This document shows positions 26,104 through 34,210 of a DNA stretch of 44,724 bases, piece after piece (positions within the stretch are counted from its first letter, which is position 1; each line of letters opens with the position of its first letter). Both the position numbers and the translations under genes were made by a program. This DNA comes from Sulfurovum sp. (GTDB lineage: Bacteria > Campylobacterota > Campylobacteria > Campylobacterales > Sulfurovaceae), in assembly GCA_024762315.1 (NCBI GenBank), contig JANTHR010000009.1, positions 1-44,724 of the forward strand, read 5' to 3'. The notes under the pieces were generated by a model. It worked only from the letters and a program-made list of their open reading frames with translations, did no database searches and was not told the origin of the DNA.

Positions 26104-26113
26104 TTGCTATAAT
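26104..26113 (+). promoter_or_regulatory. sixA: extended -10 promoter of sixA, likely leaderless
   Basis: TTGCTATAAT has an extended -10 with TATAAT at 26108-26113. The ATG begins at 26119, only 5 bases later, where transcription would be expected to start. No Shine-Dalgarno sequence can fit, so the message may be leaderless. Confidence 0.5.
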
Positions 26114-26118
26114 AAAAT

Positions 26119-26613
26119 ATGAAAAATCTATATCTAATCAGACATGCCAAATCGGACTGGAACGATGAAAGTAAAAATGACTTTGACAGGGGTCTTAACA
26201 AAAGAGGCAAAAAAGCCATCTTCACCATGGCAAAAGCACTCAAAGAAAGAAAGGCTGTACCGGATCTTATACTTTCCAGTCCAGCCAAAAGAGCTAAACT
26301 TACAGCCAAGGGGTTGGCTAAAGAAACAGGGTATAGTGGAAAAATAAAATATATAGACGCACTCTATATGGCTGAACCAAAAACTGTTGTTGAGGAGATC
26401 AAAAAAGTGAATGACAAATATAAGACGCTTTTTGTGATAGGACACAACCCGGAAACAACAGAACTAAGCAATATCTTGATCGATGAATATATTGACAATG
26501 TTCCGACGTTAGGTATTGTAGCAATCAAACTGCCTATTGATCATTGGAAAAAGTTAAAGTTTGAAAAAGGGAAATTAAAATTTTTCATTTATCCCAAAAT
26601 GTTTAAACAATAA
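26119..26613 (+). CDS. sixA: SixA-type phosphohistidine phosphatase
   Basis: A 164-residue histidine-phosphatase-superfamily protein. The catalytic RHG-type motif is LIRHAKSDW (phosphoacceptor His9), LSSPAKRAKLTA carries the second Arg, and VIGHNPETTEL supplies the second catalytic His. SixA enzymes dephosphorylate phosphohistidine on HPt domains or phosphotransferase proteins. Since this window encodes a phosphorelay with an HPt protein (34211-35755), that is a possible, untested substrate. It appears monocistronic between htpG and guaA, with a promoter directly abutting the start codon and a hairpin terminator after the stop. Confidence 0.88.
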   Translation: MKNLYLIRHAKSDWNDESKNDFDRGLNKRGKKAIFTMAKALKERKAVPDLILSSPAKRAKLTAKGLAKETGYSGKIKYIDALYMAEPKTVVEEIKKVNDKYKTLFVIGHNPETTELSNILIDEYIDNVPTLGIVAIKLPIDHWKKLKFEKGKLKFFIYPKMFKQ

Positions 26614-26626
26614 CCATGTCGTCGAA

Positions 26627-26650
26627 GCACTTCATCCAAAGATGAGGTGC
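26627..26650. terminator. bidirectional terminator hairpin between sixA and guaA
   Basis: GCACTTCATC and GATGAGGTGC pair over 10 bp (one G-U) with a CAAA loop, between the two convergent stops. It shares the GAGGTGC arm with the hairpin after the EAL gene. Confidence 0.75.
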
Positions 26651-26663
26651 ACCACAGATCATA

Positions 26664-28205
26664 TTACTCCCACTCGATTGTTGCTGGCGGCTTTGAACTT
26701 ATATCATAGACTACCCTGTTGATCCCGTCGATCTCGTTGATGATGCGTCTGCTGATCCCCTCAAGTACATCATGCGGGACATGCGCAAAGGTAGCAGTCA
26801 TACCGTCTACAGACTCTACCATACGTACACAGACCGTGTTGTCATAGGTTCTGTTGTCTCCCATAACCCCTACCGACTGTACGTTGAGCAAAACGGTGAA
26901 TGCCTGCCATACTTTGTCGTAGTAGCCTGTAGCTCTGAGTTCTTCCTGCATAATGGCATCTGATTCGCGCAGCAGCCTAAGTGCTTCTTCATTGACATCT
27001 CCCATTACTCTTATGGCAAGTCCGGGTCCGGGGAAGGGATGACGGCCGATCATATGTTTTGGTAGTCCCAGTTCAAGCCCCAGCTTGCGTACCTCATCTT
27101 TAAATATCTCACGCAGCGGTTCGACCAGCTCAAAGGTCATCCAGTCAGGCAGACCACCGACATTATGATGCGACTTAATGGTTTTGGAAGGCCCCTTGAC
27201 TGAGACAGATTCGATCACATCCGTGTAGAGCGTACCCTGGGCAAGGAATGAGACATCTGTATGCTTGCTGGCCTCTTTGTCAAACACTTCGATGAACTTT
27301 TCGCCGATCGCCTTTCGTTTCTGTTCAGGATCGCTCACACCCGCAAGCACTTCCATGAACTCTTTTTTCGCATCGATAGTAATAAGCGGAATATCAAGAA
27401 GTTTGAACATATCCTGTACCTGCTCCGCTTCATCTTTGCGAAGGAGTCCCTGGTCGACAAAAACGCAGATAAGCTGCTCTTTTGGCAGTGCTTCATGCAG
27501 CATGGCAGCAACCACGGAAGAGTCTACGCCACCACTTACACCACAAAGTACTTTTTTATCGCCCACCTGCGCCCTGATCTGCGCGATCTTCTCTTTGGCA
27601 AAGCTGCCCATGTTCCATGTGCTTTCACAGCCGCAGATATATTTCGCAAAGTTCTTCAGCATATGCGTACCCTCTACTGAGTGGTGCACTTCGGGGTGAA
27701 ACTGGAAAGCATAGATATGTTTTGCTTCATTGGCAATAGCCGCATAGGGAGAGTTCTCACTTGTTCCGATGACCTCAAACCCTTCGGGAAGTCTCTCCGC
27801 GCGGTCGCCGTGACTCATCCATACGATGGAGTCCTGTGCTACATCTTTGAAGATGGGAGAGTTCTCATTCTCAATGTGCAGCTTGGCTTTACCGTACTCA
27901 TGGTGGTCTGCAGGAATAACAGAACCGCCAAAATGCTGGGTGATCAGCTGCATACCGTAACAGATACCCAGTACAGGCAATCCAAGATCCCAAATACCTT
28001 CATCCGGCTTGTAGGCATCTTCTGCATACACTGAAGCCGGTCCCCCTGAAAGAATGATCCCCTGTGGTTTTCTGGCTTTGATGTCTTCCAGGCTTTCACG
28101 GTAAGGTACGACCTCTGTATAGACACCGCTTTCTCTAAGTTTCCTGGCAATAAGCTGTGTATACTGTGAACCGAAATCCAGAACGAGGATAGGTACTTGT
28201 TTCAT
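26664..28205 (-). CDS. guaA: GMP synthase (glutamine-hydrolysing)
   Basis: A 513-residue enzyme converting XMP to GMP with glutamine and ATP. The N-terminal class I amidotransferase has [12 protein letters not shown], the nucleophile Cys in GICYGMQL and His-Glu in FHPEVHHS. The ATP-pyrophosphatase P-loop is [16 protein letters not shown]. The C-terminal dimerisation domain ends with KPPATIEWE, the usual terminus. TAAGGAAAC precedes the ATG. A near-perfect 13-bp inverted repeat lies immediately upstream of the ribosome-binding site and may be an operator or leader hairpin. GMP is also the precursor of c-di-GMP, though nothing ties the regulation together. Confidence 0.98.
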   Translation of the reverse strand: MKQVPILVLDFGSQYTQLIARKLRESGVYTEVVPYRESLEDIKARKPQGIILSGGPASVYAEDAYKPDEGIWDLGLPVLGICYGMQLITQHFGGSVIPADHHEYGKAKLHIENENSPIFKDVAQDSIVWMSHGDRAERLPEGFEVIGTSENSPYAAIANEAKHIYAFQFHPEVHHSVEGTHMLKNFAKYICGCESTWNMGSFAKEKIAQIRAQVGDKKVLCGVSGGVDSSVVAAMLHEALPKEQLICVFVDQGLLRKDEAEQVQDMFKLLDIPLITIDAKKEFMEVLAGVSDPEQKRKAIGEKFIEVFDKEASKHTDVSFLAQGTLYTDVIESVSVKGPSKTIKSHHNVGGLPDWMTFELVEPLREIFKDEVRKLGLELGLPKHMIGRHPFPGPGLAIRVMGDVNEEALRLLRESDAIMQEELRATGYYDKVWQAFTVLLNVQSVGVMGDNRTYDNTVCVRMVESVDGMTATFAHVPHDVLEGISRRIINEIDGINRVVYDISSKPPATIEWE

Positions 28206-28220
28206 AAATGTTTCCTTATA

Positions 28221-28262
28221 TTTGTATGAATAAATATTACGCTTAAAACTTATTTATACAAA
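28221..28262 (-). promoter_or_regulatory. guaA: inverted repeat in guaA upstream region
   Basis: Arms TTTGTATGAATAA (28221-28233) and TTATTTATACAAA (28250-28262) are complementary at 12 of 13 positions, with a 16-bp spacer containing a minus-strand TAATAT that could be the -10. The repeat ends 15 bp before the guaA ATG. It could be an operator spanning the promoter or form an RNA hairpin close to the ribosome-binding site. Confidence 0.5.
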
Positions 28263-28309
28263 CAAAGCCAATAGCATACCCCGCAAAAAAACTGCAGGAT
28301 ACGAAACCG

Positions 28310-29644
28310 CTACATATGGTGTGCACCAATATGCAGTATCTCAAATTGAACATACCAGACTACAACCGATACAATATATCCCAGCAATACTGTCCAGGCA
28401 TATTTCATATGTGCGGCAAAGGTATAGATACCGTGCATTTTACCCATTACACCCACACCTGCAGCAGATCCGAATGAAATAAGACTTCCCCCTACTCCTG
28501 CGGTCATGGTCACAAGCATCCACTGTGACTGTGCATCCGCACCCATATTGGGATCAGCTTTAAGAACAGCAGACATGACGGGTACATTGTCAACCACGGC
28601 AGAGAGGAATCCAACACCTACATTGACCACTGTTGCGCCGAACTGATCATACAAGGCTGTGAAGTACTCGAGAAAGCCAAGGAAGTGAAGTCCGCCTACT
28701 GCCGCAAGGATACCAAAGAAAAAAAGAAGCGTATCGTTCTCGATCTTCGCGATCCAGGAAAAGGCGTTCAGTTGTGTTTTGGATGCACTTCTGTTGATTC
28801 TATATACATACATTTTAAGTATGGCCAGGCCGAACATCATACCCCACATTGCCGGGAGATGCAGTACCTGGTGGGAGACAACCGCCATAGCGATCGTTAA
28901 AGCAAAAAGCCCGATGATCACTTTTCCCCCTTCTGCTATTTCCACTTTTTCCTCATCTGCATGGAAAGGAGGTGTTCCCTCGGGTACAAAACGGGACAGC
29001 AAAAAGGCTGTGATTCCCCATCCAAGTATCGCTGCAGGGAACAAGAAAAGAAATTCGGTAAAACTGCCTTTCTCGGCTACCCATACCATAAGCGTCGTAA
29101 TGTCACCAAACGGAGACCAGGCTCCCCCCGCATTGGCAGCAACGACGATATTGATAGCACCCGGTACCAGGAAAGCCTTATTCTCTTTGTCTATCGTAAG
29201 GAGAACCGTAGAGAGGATCAAGGCCGTCGTAAGGTTGTCTGCAACAGGAGAGATGAAGAAGGCCAACAGTCCTGTAACCCAGAAAAGCTTCTTGTAGGTA
29301 TAGCCTTTCGAAACAAGGTTATAGCGCAGTGCAGAAAAAACTCCCCTGTCGATCATCGCTTCTATGTATGTCATGGCAACAAGCAGGAAGAAAAAGATCC
29401 CGGCTATCTCTACAATAAGCTTTTCCACCTCTTCTTCAAGCAGATGCCCATCTAATCCGTTGATAGCAAAATAAAGCCCGGTAAGCATAAATATACCCGT
29501 ACCTGCAAGCAGCGCCGGTTTGGCTTTATTGATCAAATATTTATCTTCCGTAGCAATGAAATAATATGCTAAAACAAAAAGGAATAAAGAGAGTATCCCC
29601 ACCCATGTTGTTGTCAAATCCAAATTGTGTACCGCTGTTTCCAT
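28310..29644 (-). CDS. nhaD: sodium:proton antiporter NhaD
   Basis: A 444-residue polytopic membrane protein of the ArsB/NhaD ion transporter superfamily, with about 12 hydrophobic segments. Characteristic motifs are VADNLTTALILSTVLL, NIVVAANAGGAWSPFGD and AVVDNVPVMSAVLK, the paired D-N-containing re-entrant segments. NhaD exports Na+ (or Li+) in exchange for H+, fitting a marine organism. The frame reaches 29677, but the ATG at 29644 has CCAGGAGATATA directly upstream and is preferred. It is 36 bp downstream of nadB on the same strand and could be co-transcribed. Confidence 0.93.
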   Translation of the reverse strand: METAVHNLDLTTTWVGILSLFLFVLAYYFIATEDKYLINKAKPALLAGTGIFMLTGLYFAINGLDGHLLEEEVEKLIVEIAGIFFFLLVAMTYIEAMIDRGVFSALRYNLVSKGYTYKKLFWVTGLLAFFISPVADNLTTALILSTVLLTIDKENKAFLVPGAINIVVAANAGGAWSPFGDITTLMVWVAEKGSFTEFLFLFPAAILGWGITAFLLSRFVPEGTPPFHADEEKVEIAEGGKVIIGLFALTIAMAVVSHQVLHLPAMWGMMFGLAILKMYVYRINRSASKTQLNAFSWIAKIENDTLLFFFGILAAVGGLHFLGFLEYFTALYDQFGATVVNVGVGFLSAVVDNVPVMSAVLKADPNMGADAQSQWMLVTMTAGVGGSLISFGSAAGVGVMGKMHGIYTFAAHMKYAWTVLLGYIVSVVVWYVQFEILHIGAHHM

Positions 29645-29680
29645 TATATCTCCTGGATGTTCAAAAATTCTATACAAGTC

Positions 29681-31129
29681 TTATGACTCAATATAGTGAG
29701 AGCCCAATGACTCTGTTCGGGCCAATGCTGCCTCAACGATCGCCGAAGCCGTATTGAGACGCAGCTGAAGCAGTCGTCCGATCTCATGATTCTTCATATC
29801 GTAAATCAGATTTTTGGCTTCATGAAGCCCTTTGGTCGTCCTGATAATCCCTATATCCTCCCACATCACCTGACGCAGTTTATGTTTATAGATTTTATCA
29901 TTTTCTTTGTGCAGAATATTACCGTAATCTTTATCAAATTCAGGTGTTTGGATCACTTTATGATCCTTGGAAAGCAGATGATCCGTTGCACGTTTGGCAA
30001 AGACCACACCTTCCAGCAGCGAATTGGATGCCAGACGGTTGGCTCCATGTACACCCGTCCGGGCAGCTTCACCTATTACATAAAGGTTTTCTATTCCTTC
30101 TATGCATCCGTTTGTGTCACACTTTATCCCTCCGTTGGCATAGTGAAATGCCGGCGAGATGGGCACTCTGTCCTTGGGGAAATTGTATCCCAGTGCTGCG
30201 AACGTGCGTGTAATATTGGGGAAGCGATGTTCAAACCATTTCTCTTCGAACATAGAAAAATCCAAATATGCCTTCTGGCCGGTTTTGCGCTTATGGTCAA
30301 AGATGCCACGGGAAACGATGTCCCGGCTTGCCAATTCTCCCCTTTCATCATAATCGAAGAGGAAACGTCTCCCCTCCTCATCCACAACATGTGCGCCTTC
30401 ACCCCTGAGCGCTTCTGTCAATAGCAGTTTTCTTGCAAAAGGCGTTTCTACGAAAACCGTAGGGTGGAACTGCATGAACTCCATATCTGACAATGCTATA
30501 CCTTTTTCAACACATATCCCGTGGATATCGGCACTGACCGTACGGGAATTTGTATTGTAGGCATACAGGGAACCTACCCCGCCTGATGCGATGATGACAT
30601 CATTTGCATAGATGGTCGTAGGCTCATAGTTGACTGTCGCTTTTACCCCGTAACATCTGCCATTTTCTATCAGCAGGTCATAAACCAGTGTATTTTTTTG
30701 AAGCTGATGTCTGTTTTGCACCATCATAAAGTAGTGCATATAACGCCCCGTAGCATCTCCCCCTGCATGTACAATACGTGCTACAGAGTGCGCAGCTTCC
30801 TTGGTATACACAATATTTCCCTGTGCATCTTTGTCAAACTCCATGCCTCTTTCGATGATGTCTGCCGTTGTTTTCAGTGAAGTTCTTGAAAGTATCTCTA
30901 CGGCTTCTTTATTGTTATGATATGCACCGGCCGCCATGGTGTCCTGCACATGCAAAGGGACATCCTCTTCATTGAGTGCCGTCGTCATTCCCCCCTGGGC
31001 ATAAAAGGTATTGCATTCCCAGGGGATATCTTTGCAGACCACCAGTACTTTCTTGCTTTTAGGCAACTGCATTGCAGCATACAAACCCGCTATGCCCGCA
31101 CCTATTATGAGTACATCATATTTTTTCAC
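29681..31129 (-). CDS. nadB: L-aspartate oxidase
   Basis: A 482-residue FAD enzyme oxidising L-aspartate to iminoaspartate, the first step of de novo NAD synthesis. It has an N-terminal Rossmann motif (DVLIIGAGIAGLYAAMQ), the FAD/substrate segment NTFYAQGGMTTAL, HSVARIVHAGGDATGRYM, and the conserved RGEGAHVVDEEGRRF and GEAARTGVHGANRLASNSL motifs. The C-terminal domain is shorter than in E. coli NadB (~540). The start is GTG at 31129, 2 bp after the stop of a small lipoprotein gene, so the two are likely coupled. The partner nadA is not in the window. Confidence 0.96.
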   Translation of the reverse strand: MKKYDVLIIGAGIAGLYAAMQLPKSKKVLVVCKDIPWECNTFYAQGGMTTALNEEDVPLHVQDTMAAGAYHNNKEAVEILSRTSLKTTADIIERGMEFDKDAQGNIVYTKEAAHSVARIVHAGGDATGRYMHYFMMVQNRHQLQKNTLVYDLLIENGRCYGVKATVNYEPTTIYANDVIIASGGVGSLYAYNTNSRTVSADIHGICVEKGIALSDMEFMQFHPTVFVETPFARKLLLTEALRGEGAHVVDEEGRRFLFDYDERGELASRDIVSRGIFDHKRKTGQKAYLDFSMFEEKWFEHRFPNITRTFAALGYNFPKDRVPISPAFHYANGGIKCDTNGCIEGIENLYVIGEAARTGVHGANRLASNSLLEGVVFAKRATDHLLSKDHKVIQTPEFDKDYGNILHKENDKIYKHKLRQVMWEDIGIIRTTKGLHEAKNLIYDMKNHEIGRLLQLRLNTASAIVEAALARTESLGSHYIES

Positions 31130-31131
31130 AT

Positions 31132-31263
31132 TTACCCTTTTACTGTCGTATTGTTATCTGGTACATACACCGGATTTGTTTTATGTCCACACCCTGCCAT
31201 GATCATACAGCAAACAGATGTTATAATAAAAGCATGAAAAAAGCGTCTGTAATTTTGTCTCAT
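31132..31263 (-). CDS. 43-residue LptM-like lipoprotein
   Basis: A short frame: MRQNYRRFFHAFIITSV then CCMIMAGC, and a tail GHKTNPVYVPDNN ending VKG. It has a basic start, a hydrophobic core and a lipobox (MAGC), so it should be lipidated at Cys25 with a ~19-residue mature tail. Cys-Gly-x-Lys-x-x-Pro-x-Tyr-x-Pro closely resembles the CGxKGPLYxP motif of LptM/YifL, which helps LptD fold and oxidise. The gene ends 2 bp before the nadB GTG. Its first 30 bases overlap the start of the divergent DUF721 gene. It is below the length cut-off of most gene callers. The ribosome-binding site (GAGG 12 nt upstream) is moderate. Confidence 0.72.
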   Translation of the reverse strand: MRQNYRRFFHAFIITSVCCMIMAGCGHKTNPVYVPDNNTTVKG

Positions 31264-31680
31264 CTTGGCAATCAACCTCAATTTAGATATTTAAAGCAAC
31301 AGAATTGTTACAGGAAGTATATCTCACTTCTAGGAGAAAAATGGCAAAAAGCTATCGCATTTGTCTACATCAAGAACAATACACTTTTTGTCGCAGTTAC
31401 TCACCCCGGCTTTAAAATGGAACTTAATTATAATAGAGATTTATTAAAAAGCATATTAACACAGCTTACAAGCCATGATCATGAATGTGAGATGCTCAAA
31501 GCTCGGGAAGTAGTGATCTTTCATAGCAAATACCATCCTGTCGATAAGAGTGAAGATGCTCTCACGACTGTTCCTTATTACAATGAACTGGCTTCCAGTG
31601 ATTTTAAAATTCAAAGTAAAGACAAGGAACTCAAAGAAAAATTTGAGCAGATCAAAGAACAGATCAAATGCAATCAATAA
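31234..31680 (+). CDS. DUF721 / DciA-like protein
   Basis: A 148-residue protein. LLGEKWQKAIAFVYIKNNTLFVAVTHPGF followed by MELNYNRDLLKSIL matches the DUF721 core, the family that includes DciA, the ancestral bacterial loader of replicative helicase DnaB. The frame extends to 31183, but the ATG at 31234 gives the expected start. A TATAAT ends 6 bases before this ATG and no ribosome-binding site is visible, so it may be read from a leaderless message. The C-terminal ~40 residues are Lys/Glu-rich helix. It overlaps uvrC by 13 bp, suggesting one transcript. Confidence 0.72.
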   Translation: MKKASVILSHLGNQPQFRYLKQQNCYRKYISLLGEKWQKAIAFVYIKNNTLFVAVTHPGFKMELNYNRDLLKSILTQLTSHDHECEMLKAREVVIFHSKYHPVDKSEDALTTVPYYNELASSDFKIQSKDKELKEKFEQIKEQIKCNQ

Positions 31681-33449
31681 TACAGAAGCTTCCCTCCAGT
31701 CCAGGAGTCTATCAGTATTTCGATGAAAACGGCAAACTGCTTTATGTCGGGAAAGCAAAGAATCTCAGGAACAGAGTCAAAAGTTATTGGCGGTTCACTC
31801 CCATATTCAAACCCCATACTGCCCAAAGTCCACGTATCATCAAAATGCTGCACGAAGCACAGAATTTGGAATATATTGTTGTCCAAACAGAAGAAGATGC
31901 ACTTATTTTGGAGAACTCTCTTATCAAGCAACTTAAACCCAAATATAATATTCTTTTACGTGATGACAAAACTTATCCCTATATTTACATCGATGAGTCT
32001 AACCCTTATCCGCGTTTCGAGATCACACGCAAAGTTGTAAAAGGTAAGAATATCACCTATTACGGTCCTTTCCCTACAGGAGGAAAAGCACTGTTCGATG
32101 CCCTTTACGAAGTGTACCCTCTGGTACAGAAGAAGTCTTGTCTTAAAGAGGGGAAAGCCTGTCTTTTTTACCAGATAAAAAAGTGTTTAGCGCCCTGCGA
32201 GGAAAAAGTAACACCCGCAGAGTATGGGGAGATAGTCACACAGGCAAAAGAGGCTATAAGCAAACGCAGGAAACTCGTTTCGATACTGGAAGAAAAGATG
32301 ACAAATCTTGCCATGCAGGAGCGTTATGAGGAAGCATCCGGCACAAGAGACACCATCCAAGCCATCTCTTCACTTACCGTCAGTTCCAACATTGACCTTG
32401 CCAACCAAATGAACCTTGATATCTTTGCCATACAAAATGGCGACGAGAGAGGTGTCATTGTCAAACTCTTTATGCGGGAGGGAAAGATCATCTCTTCTAC
32501 CTACTCATACTTCAGACATACGCATATTTTCGATGTTAATGAAGCCTACAAGCAGGCCCTGTTGGAGTTTTATAGCATCGATACGCCCAATGTCAGCAGA
32601 CAGGTCCTCACAGCCCATACCTTTGAAGACAGCCAACAGGTAGCCCAGACACTCAGTACCCGTTTTGATAAAAAAATAGAAGTGCTCACTCCTCAACGTG
32701 GCCCCAAGGCCAAACTCATTACTTTGGCACTGCAAAACTGCGAAGAGTTGTTACGCACAAAACAGAGCGATACGGTCATGGAACAACAAATAGCAGACCT
32801 TTTTGACCTTACCGTCATCCCTTACCGCATTGAAACTTTCGACAACTCCCATATGATGGGAGCAGCCACGGTCGGAGGCATGGTGGTCTGGGATGAAGGA
32901 AAATGGGATAAAAGTTCTTATAGGCGCTATACCTTGCATGAGCGTGATGAGTATGGACAAATGAAAGAGATGCTTTCACGTCGTATAAAGGATTTTAAAA
33001 TACATCCTGCCCCGGATCTGTGGATATTGGACGGGGGACAAGCCAACCTTAATCTTGCCAAAGAACTGCTCAAAATTGCAAATGTCAACCTGGATGTCAT
33101 TGCCATAGCCAAAGAGAAACTTGACGCGAAAGCGCACAGGGCAAAAGGATCAGCTAAAGATATGATATATACTGCCAAGGAACGTATAGAGCTTAAGCCG
33201 AATGACAAACGCCTACATTGGGTACAAAGACAAAGAGATGAAGCACATCGTTATGCAATAACATATCACCAAAACAAAAAAAGAAAAGAAGATACACAAG
33301 TCTCTTTACTTAACAAAAAAGGTATCGGCAAAGCAACAGTGCAAAAGCTCATAGACTATTTCGGTACTTTTGAAGCCATTAACAATGCTTCTTATGAAGA
33401 GTTGTCGATGGTGACCAACAAGAAGATCGCCTCAATTATCAAATCATGA
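31668..33449 (+). CDS. uvrC: excinuclease ABC subunit C
   Basis: A 593-residue nucleotide-excision repair nuclease making the 3' and 5' incisions. Domains in order: GIY-YIG (PGVYQYFDENGKLLYVGKAKNLRNRV, Tyr/Arg/Glu catalytic set), a Cys-rich segment (CLAPCEE), the UVR motif (MQERYEEASGTRDTIQ), a C-terminal RNase H-like nuclease (IETFDNSHMMGAATVGGMVVW, LWILDGGQANL) and a helix-hairpin-helix end (KGIGKATVQKLIDYFG). Length is typical. It overlaps the DUF721 gene by 13 bp and is followed by a ~330-bp regulatory gap. Confidence 0.97.
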   Translation: MQSIIQKLPSSPGVYQYFDENGKLLYVGKAKNLRNRVKSYWRFTPIFKPHTAQSPRIIKMLHEAQNLEYIVVQTEEDALILENSLIKQLKPKYNILLRDDKTYPYIYIDESNPYPRFEITRKVVKGKNITYYGPFPTGGKALFDALYEVYPLVQKKSCLKEGKACLFYQIKKCLAPCEEKVTPAEYGEIVTQAKEAISKRRKLVSILEEKMTNLAMQERYEEASGTRDTIQAISSLTVSSNIDLANQMNLDIFAIQNGDERGVIVKLFMREGKIISSTYSYFRHTHIFDVNEAYKQALLEFYSIDTPNVSRQVLTAHTFEDSQQVAQTLSTRFDKKIEVLTPQRGPKAKLITLALQNCEELLRTKQSDTVMEQQIADLFDLTVIPYRIETFDNSHMMGAATVGGMVVWDEGKWDKSSYRRYTLHERDEYGQMKEMLSRRIKDFKIHPAPDLWILDGGQANLNLAKELLKIANVNLDVIAIAKEKLDAKAHRAKGSAKDMIYTAKERIELKPNDKRLHWVQRQRDEAHRYAITYHQNKKRKEDTQVSLLNKKGIGKATVQKLIDYFGTFEAINNASYEELSMVTNKKIASIIKS

Positions 33450-33535
33450 TCTTCACAAAAAAAGAAGGAGTTCACCGTTTTTGATATTTTTTACTAAAAA
33501 AATGATATAATTCAATCGATTCTCAGTATTTTTGC

Positions 33536-33611
33536 TATAATCTTATAGTAATGCATGGATATGGTTTTGACTTTTTTTGACTTTTTTTACGTATAATTTC
33601 CTAAAAGTTAT
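33536..33611 (+). promoter_or_regulatory. TTGAC-repeat promoter of the phosphorelay operon
   Basis: TTGACTTTTT units start at 33567 and 33577 (period 10 bp), with a decayed third at 33587. TATAAT lies at 33592-33597, and the segment CTAAAAGTTAT follows at 33601-33611. All elements have identical spacing at 43521-43565 in front of the surface-protein gene. A further extended -10 (TGCTATAAT, TATAAT at 33536-33541) upstream may be a second promoter. The repeats sit where an activator would contact polymerase, though T-tracts are also a general promoter feature of Campylobacterota. Confidence 0.6.
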
Positions 33612-33634
33612 AAACATTTAAAGTATTGTGATAA

Positions 33635-33702
33635 CGCTAAACTCATTGTGAAGTGAGGACAGAAAGCCATGGGTCTTTTATAGATTGCCAGGCTGCCATA
33701 GT
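33635..33702 (+). promoter_or_regulatory. cyclic-di-GMP-I (GEMM-I) riboswitch, copy 3
   Basis: GCTAAACTC opens P2, CTCATT/AGTGAG (33642-33647 and 33652-33657) with a GTGA tetraloop. GGACAGAAAGCC follows, then a P3 helix GGGTCT/AGATTGCC and the 3' strand GGCTGCCATA. These match the class I c-di-GMP aptamer. It is the most compact of the three copies. The distance to the PAS gene ATG is about 77 nt, with AAAGGATAAG as ribosome-binding site and no U-tract terminator in between. Confidence 0.9.
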
Positions 33703-33778
33703 AAACTATAAACTATATTGGAGTCTACTACGTACTGCACTTCTTCTTGACAAACAAAAAAAAGGATAAGTTAACATT

Positions 33779-34192
33779 ATGAAAAGACCTGATCCAATTG
33801 ATGAAGAGTACAAATTTGAAAATGGCCTGATAGTAAGCTCCACGGATCTAAAAGGCATCATTACTTATGCCAATAGAAAATTCTGTGAAATCTCAGGATA
33901 TACCAAAGTTGAACTTACAGGGAAAAACCACAATATTGTGAGGCATCCTGATATGCCAAAGGCAGCGTTTCAGGAACTCTGGGATACCATACAAGCAGGA
34001 CAAGAGTGGACAGGGATCGTAAAAAATCTTCGAAAAGACGGCAAATATTATTGGGTCTATTCACATATAACACCCATTGAGACAAATGAGGATATCACCG
34101 GATACACAGCAGCAAGAAGACCTGCTTCAGCTACAGAAGTTGAAGAGACCATCCCCGTATACAGGGATTTGTTAGAAAAAGAGAGTAATTAA
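33779..34192 (+). CDS. single-domain PAS protein (Aer-like)
   Basis: A 137-residue cytosolic protein consisting of one PAS fold: SSTDLKGIITYANRKFCEISGY, ELTGKNHNIVRHPDMPK, WTGIVKNLRKDGKYYWVYS and ITGYTAARRPAS. This is the redox/FAD-sensing Aer subtype (the NxxRHPDMP motif is diagnostic), although FAD binding is not proven by sequence. With no output domain of its own, it presumably signals to the co-encoded HPt protein or hybrid kinase. It is the first gene after the c-di-GMP riboswitch, and the HPt gene follows 18 bp later. AAAAAGGATAAG precedes the ATG by a spaced purine run. Confidence 0.9.
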   Translation: MKRPDPIDEEYKFENGLIVSSTDLKGIITYANRKFCEISGYTKVELTGKNHNIVRHPDMPKAAFQELWDTIQAGQEWTGIVKNLRKDGKYYWVYSHITPIETNEDITGYTAARRPASATEVEETIPVYRDLLEKESN

Positions 34193-34210
34193 AAAGGAGT
34201 TCAAGACATC

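Noticed and set aside
28270..28300. Possible terminator after nhaD (CCTGCA ... GCGGGG with a T-run in the loop)
   Set aside because: The stem is short and mismatched and the T-run lies in the loop, so support is too weak.
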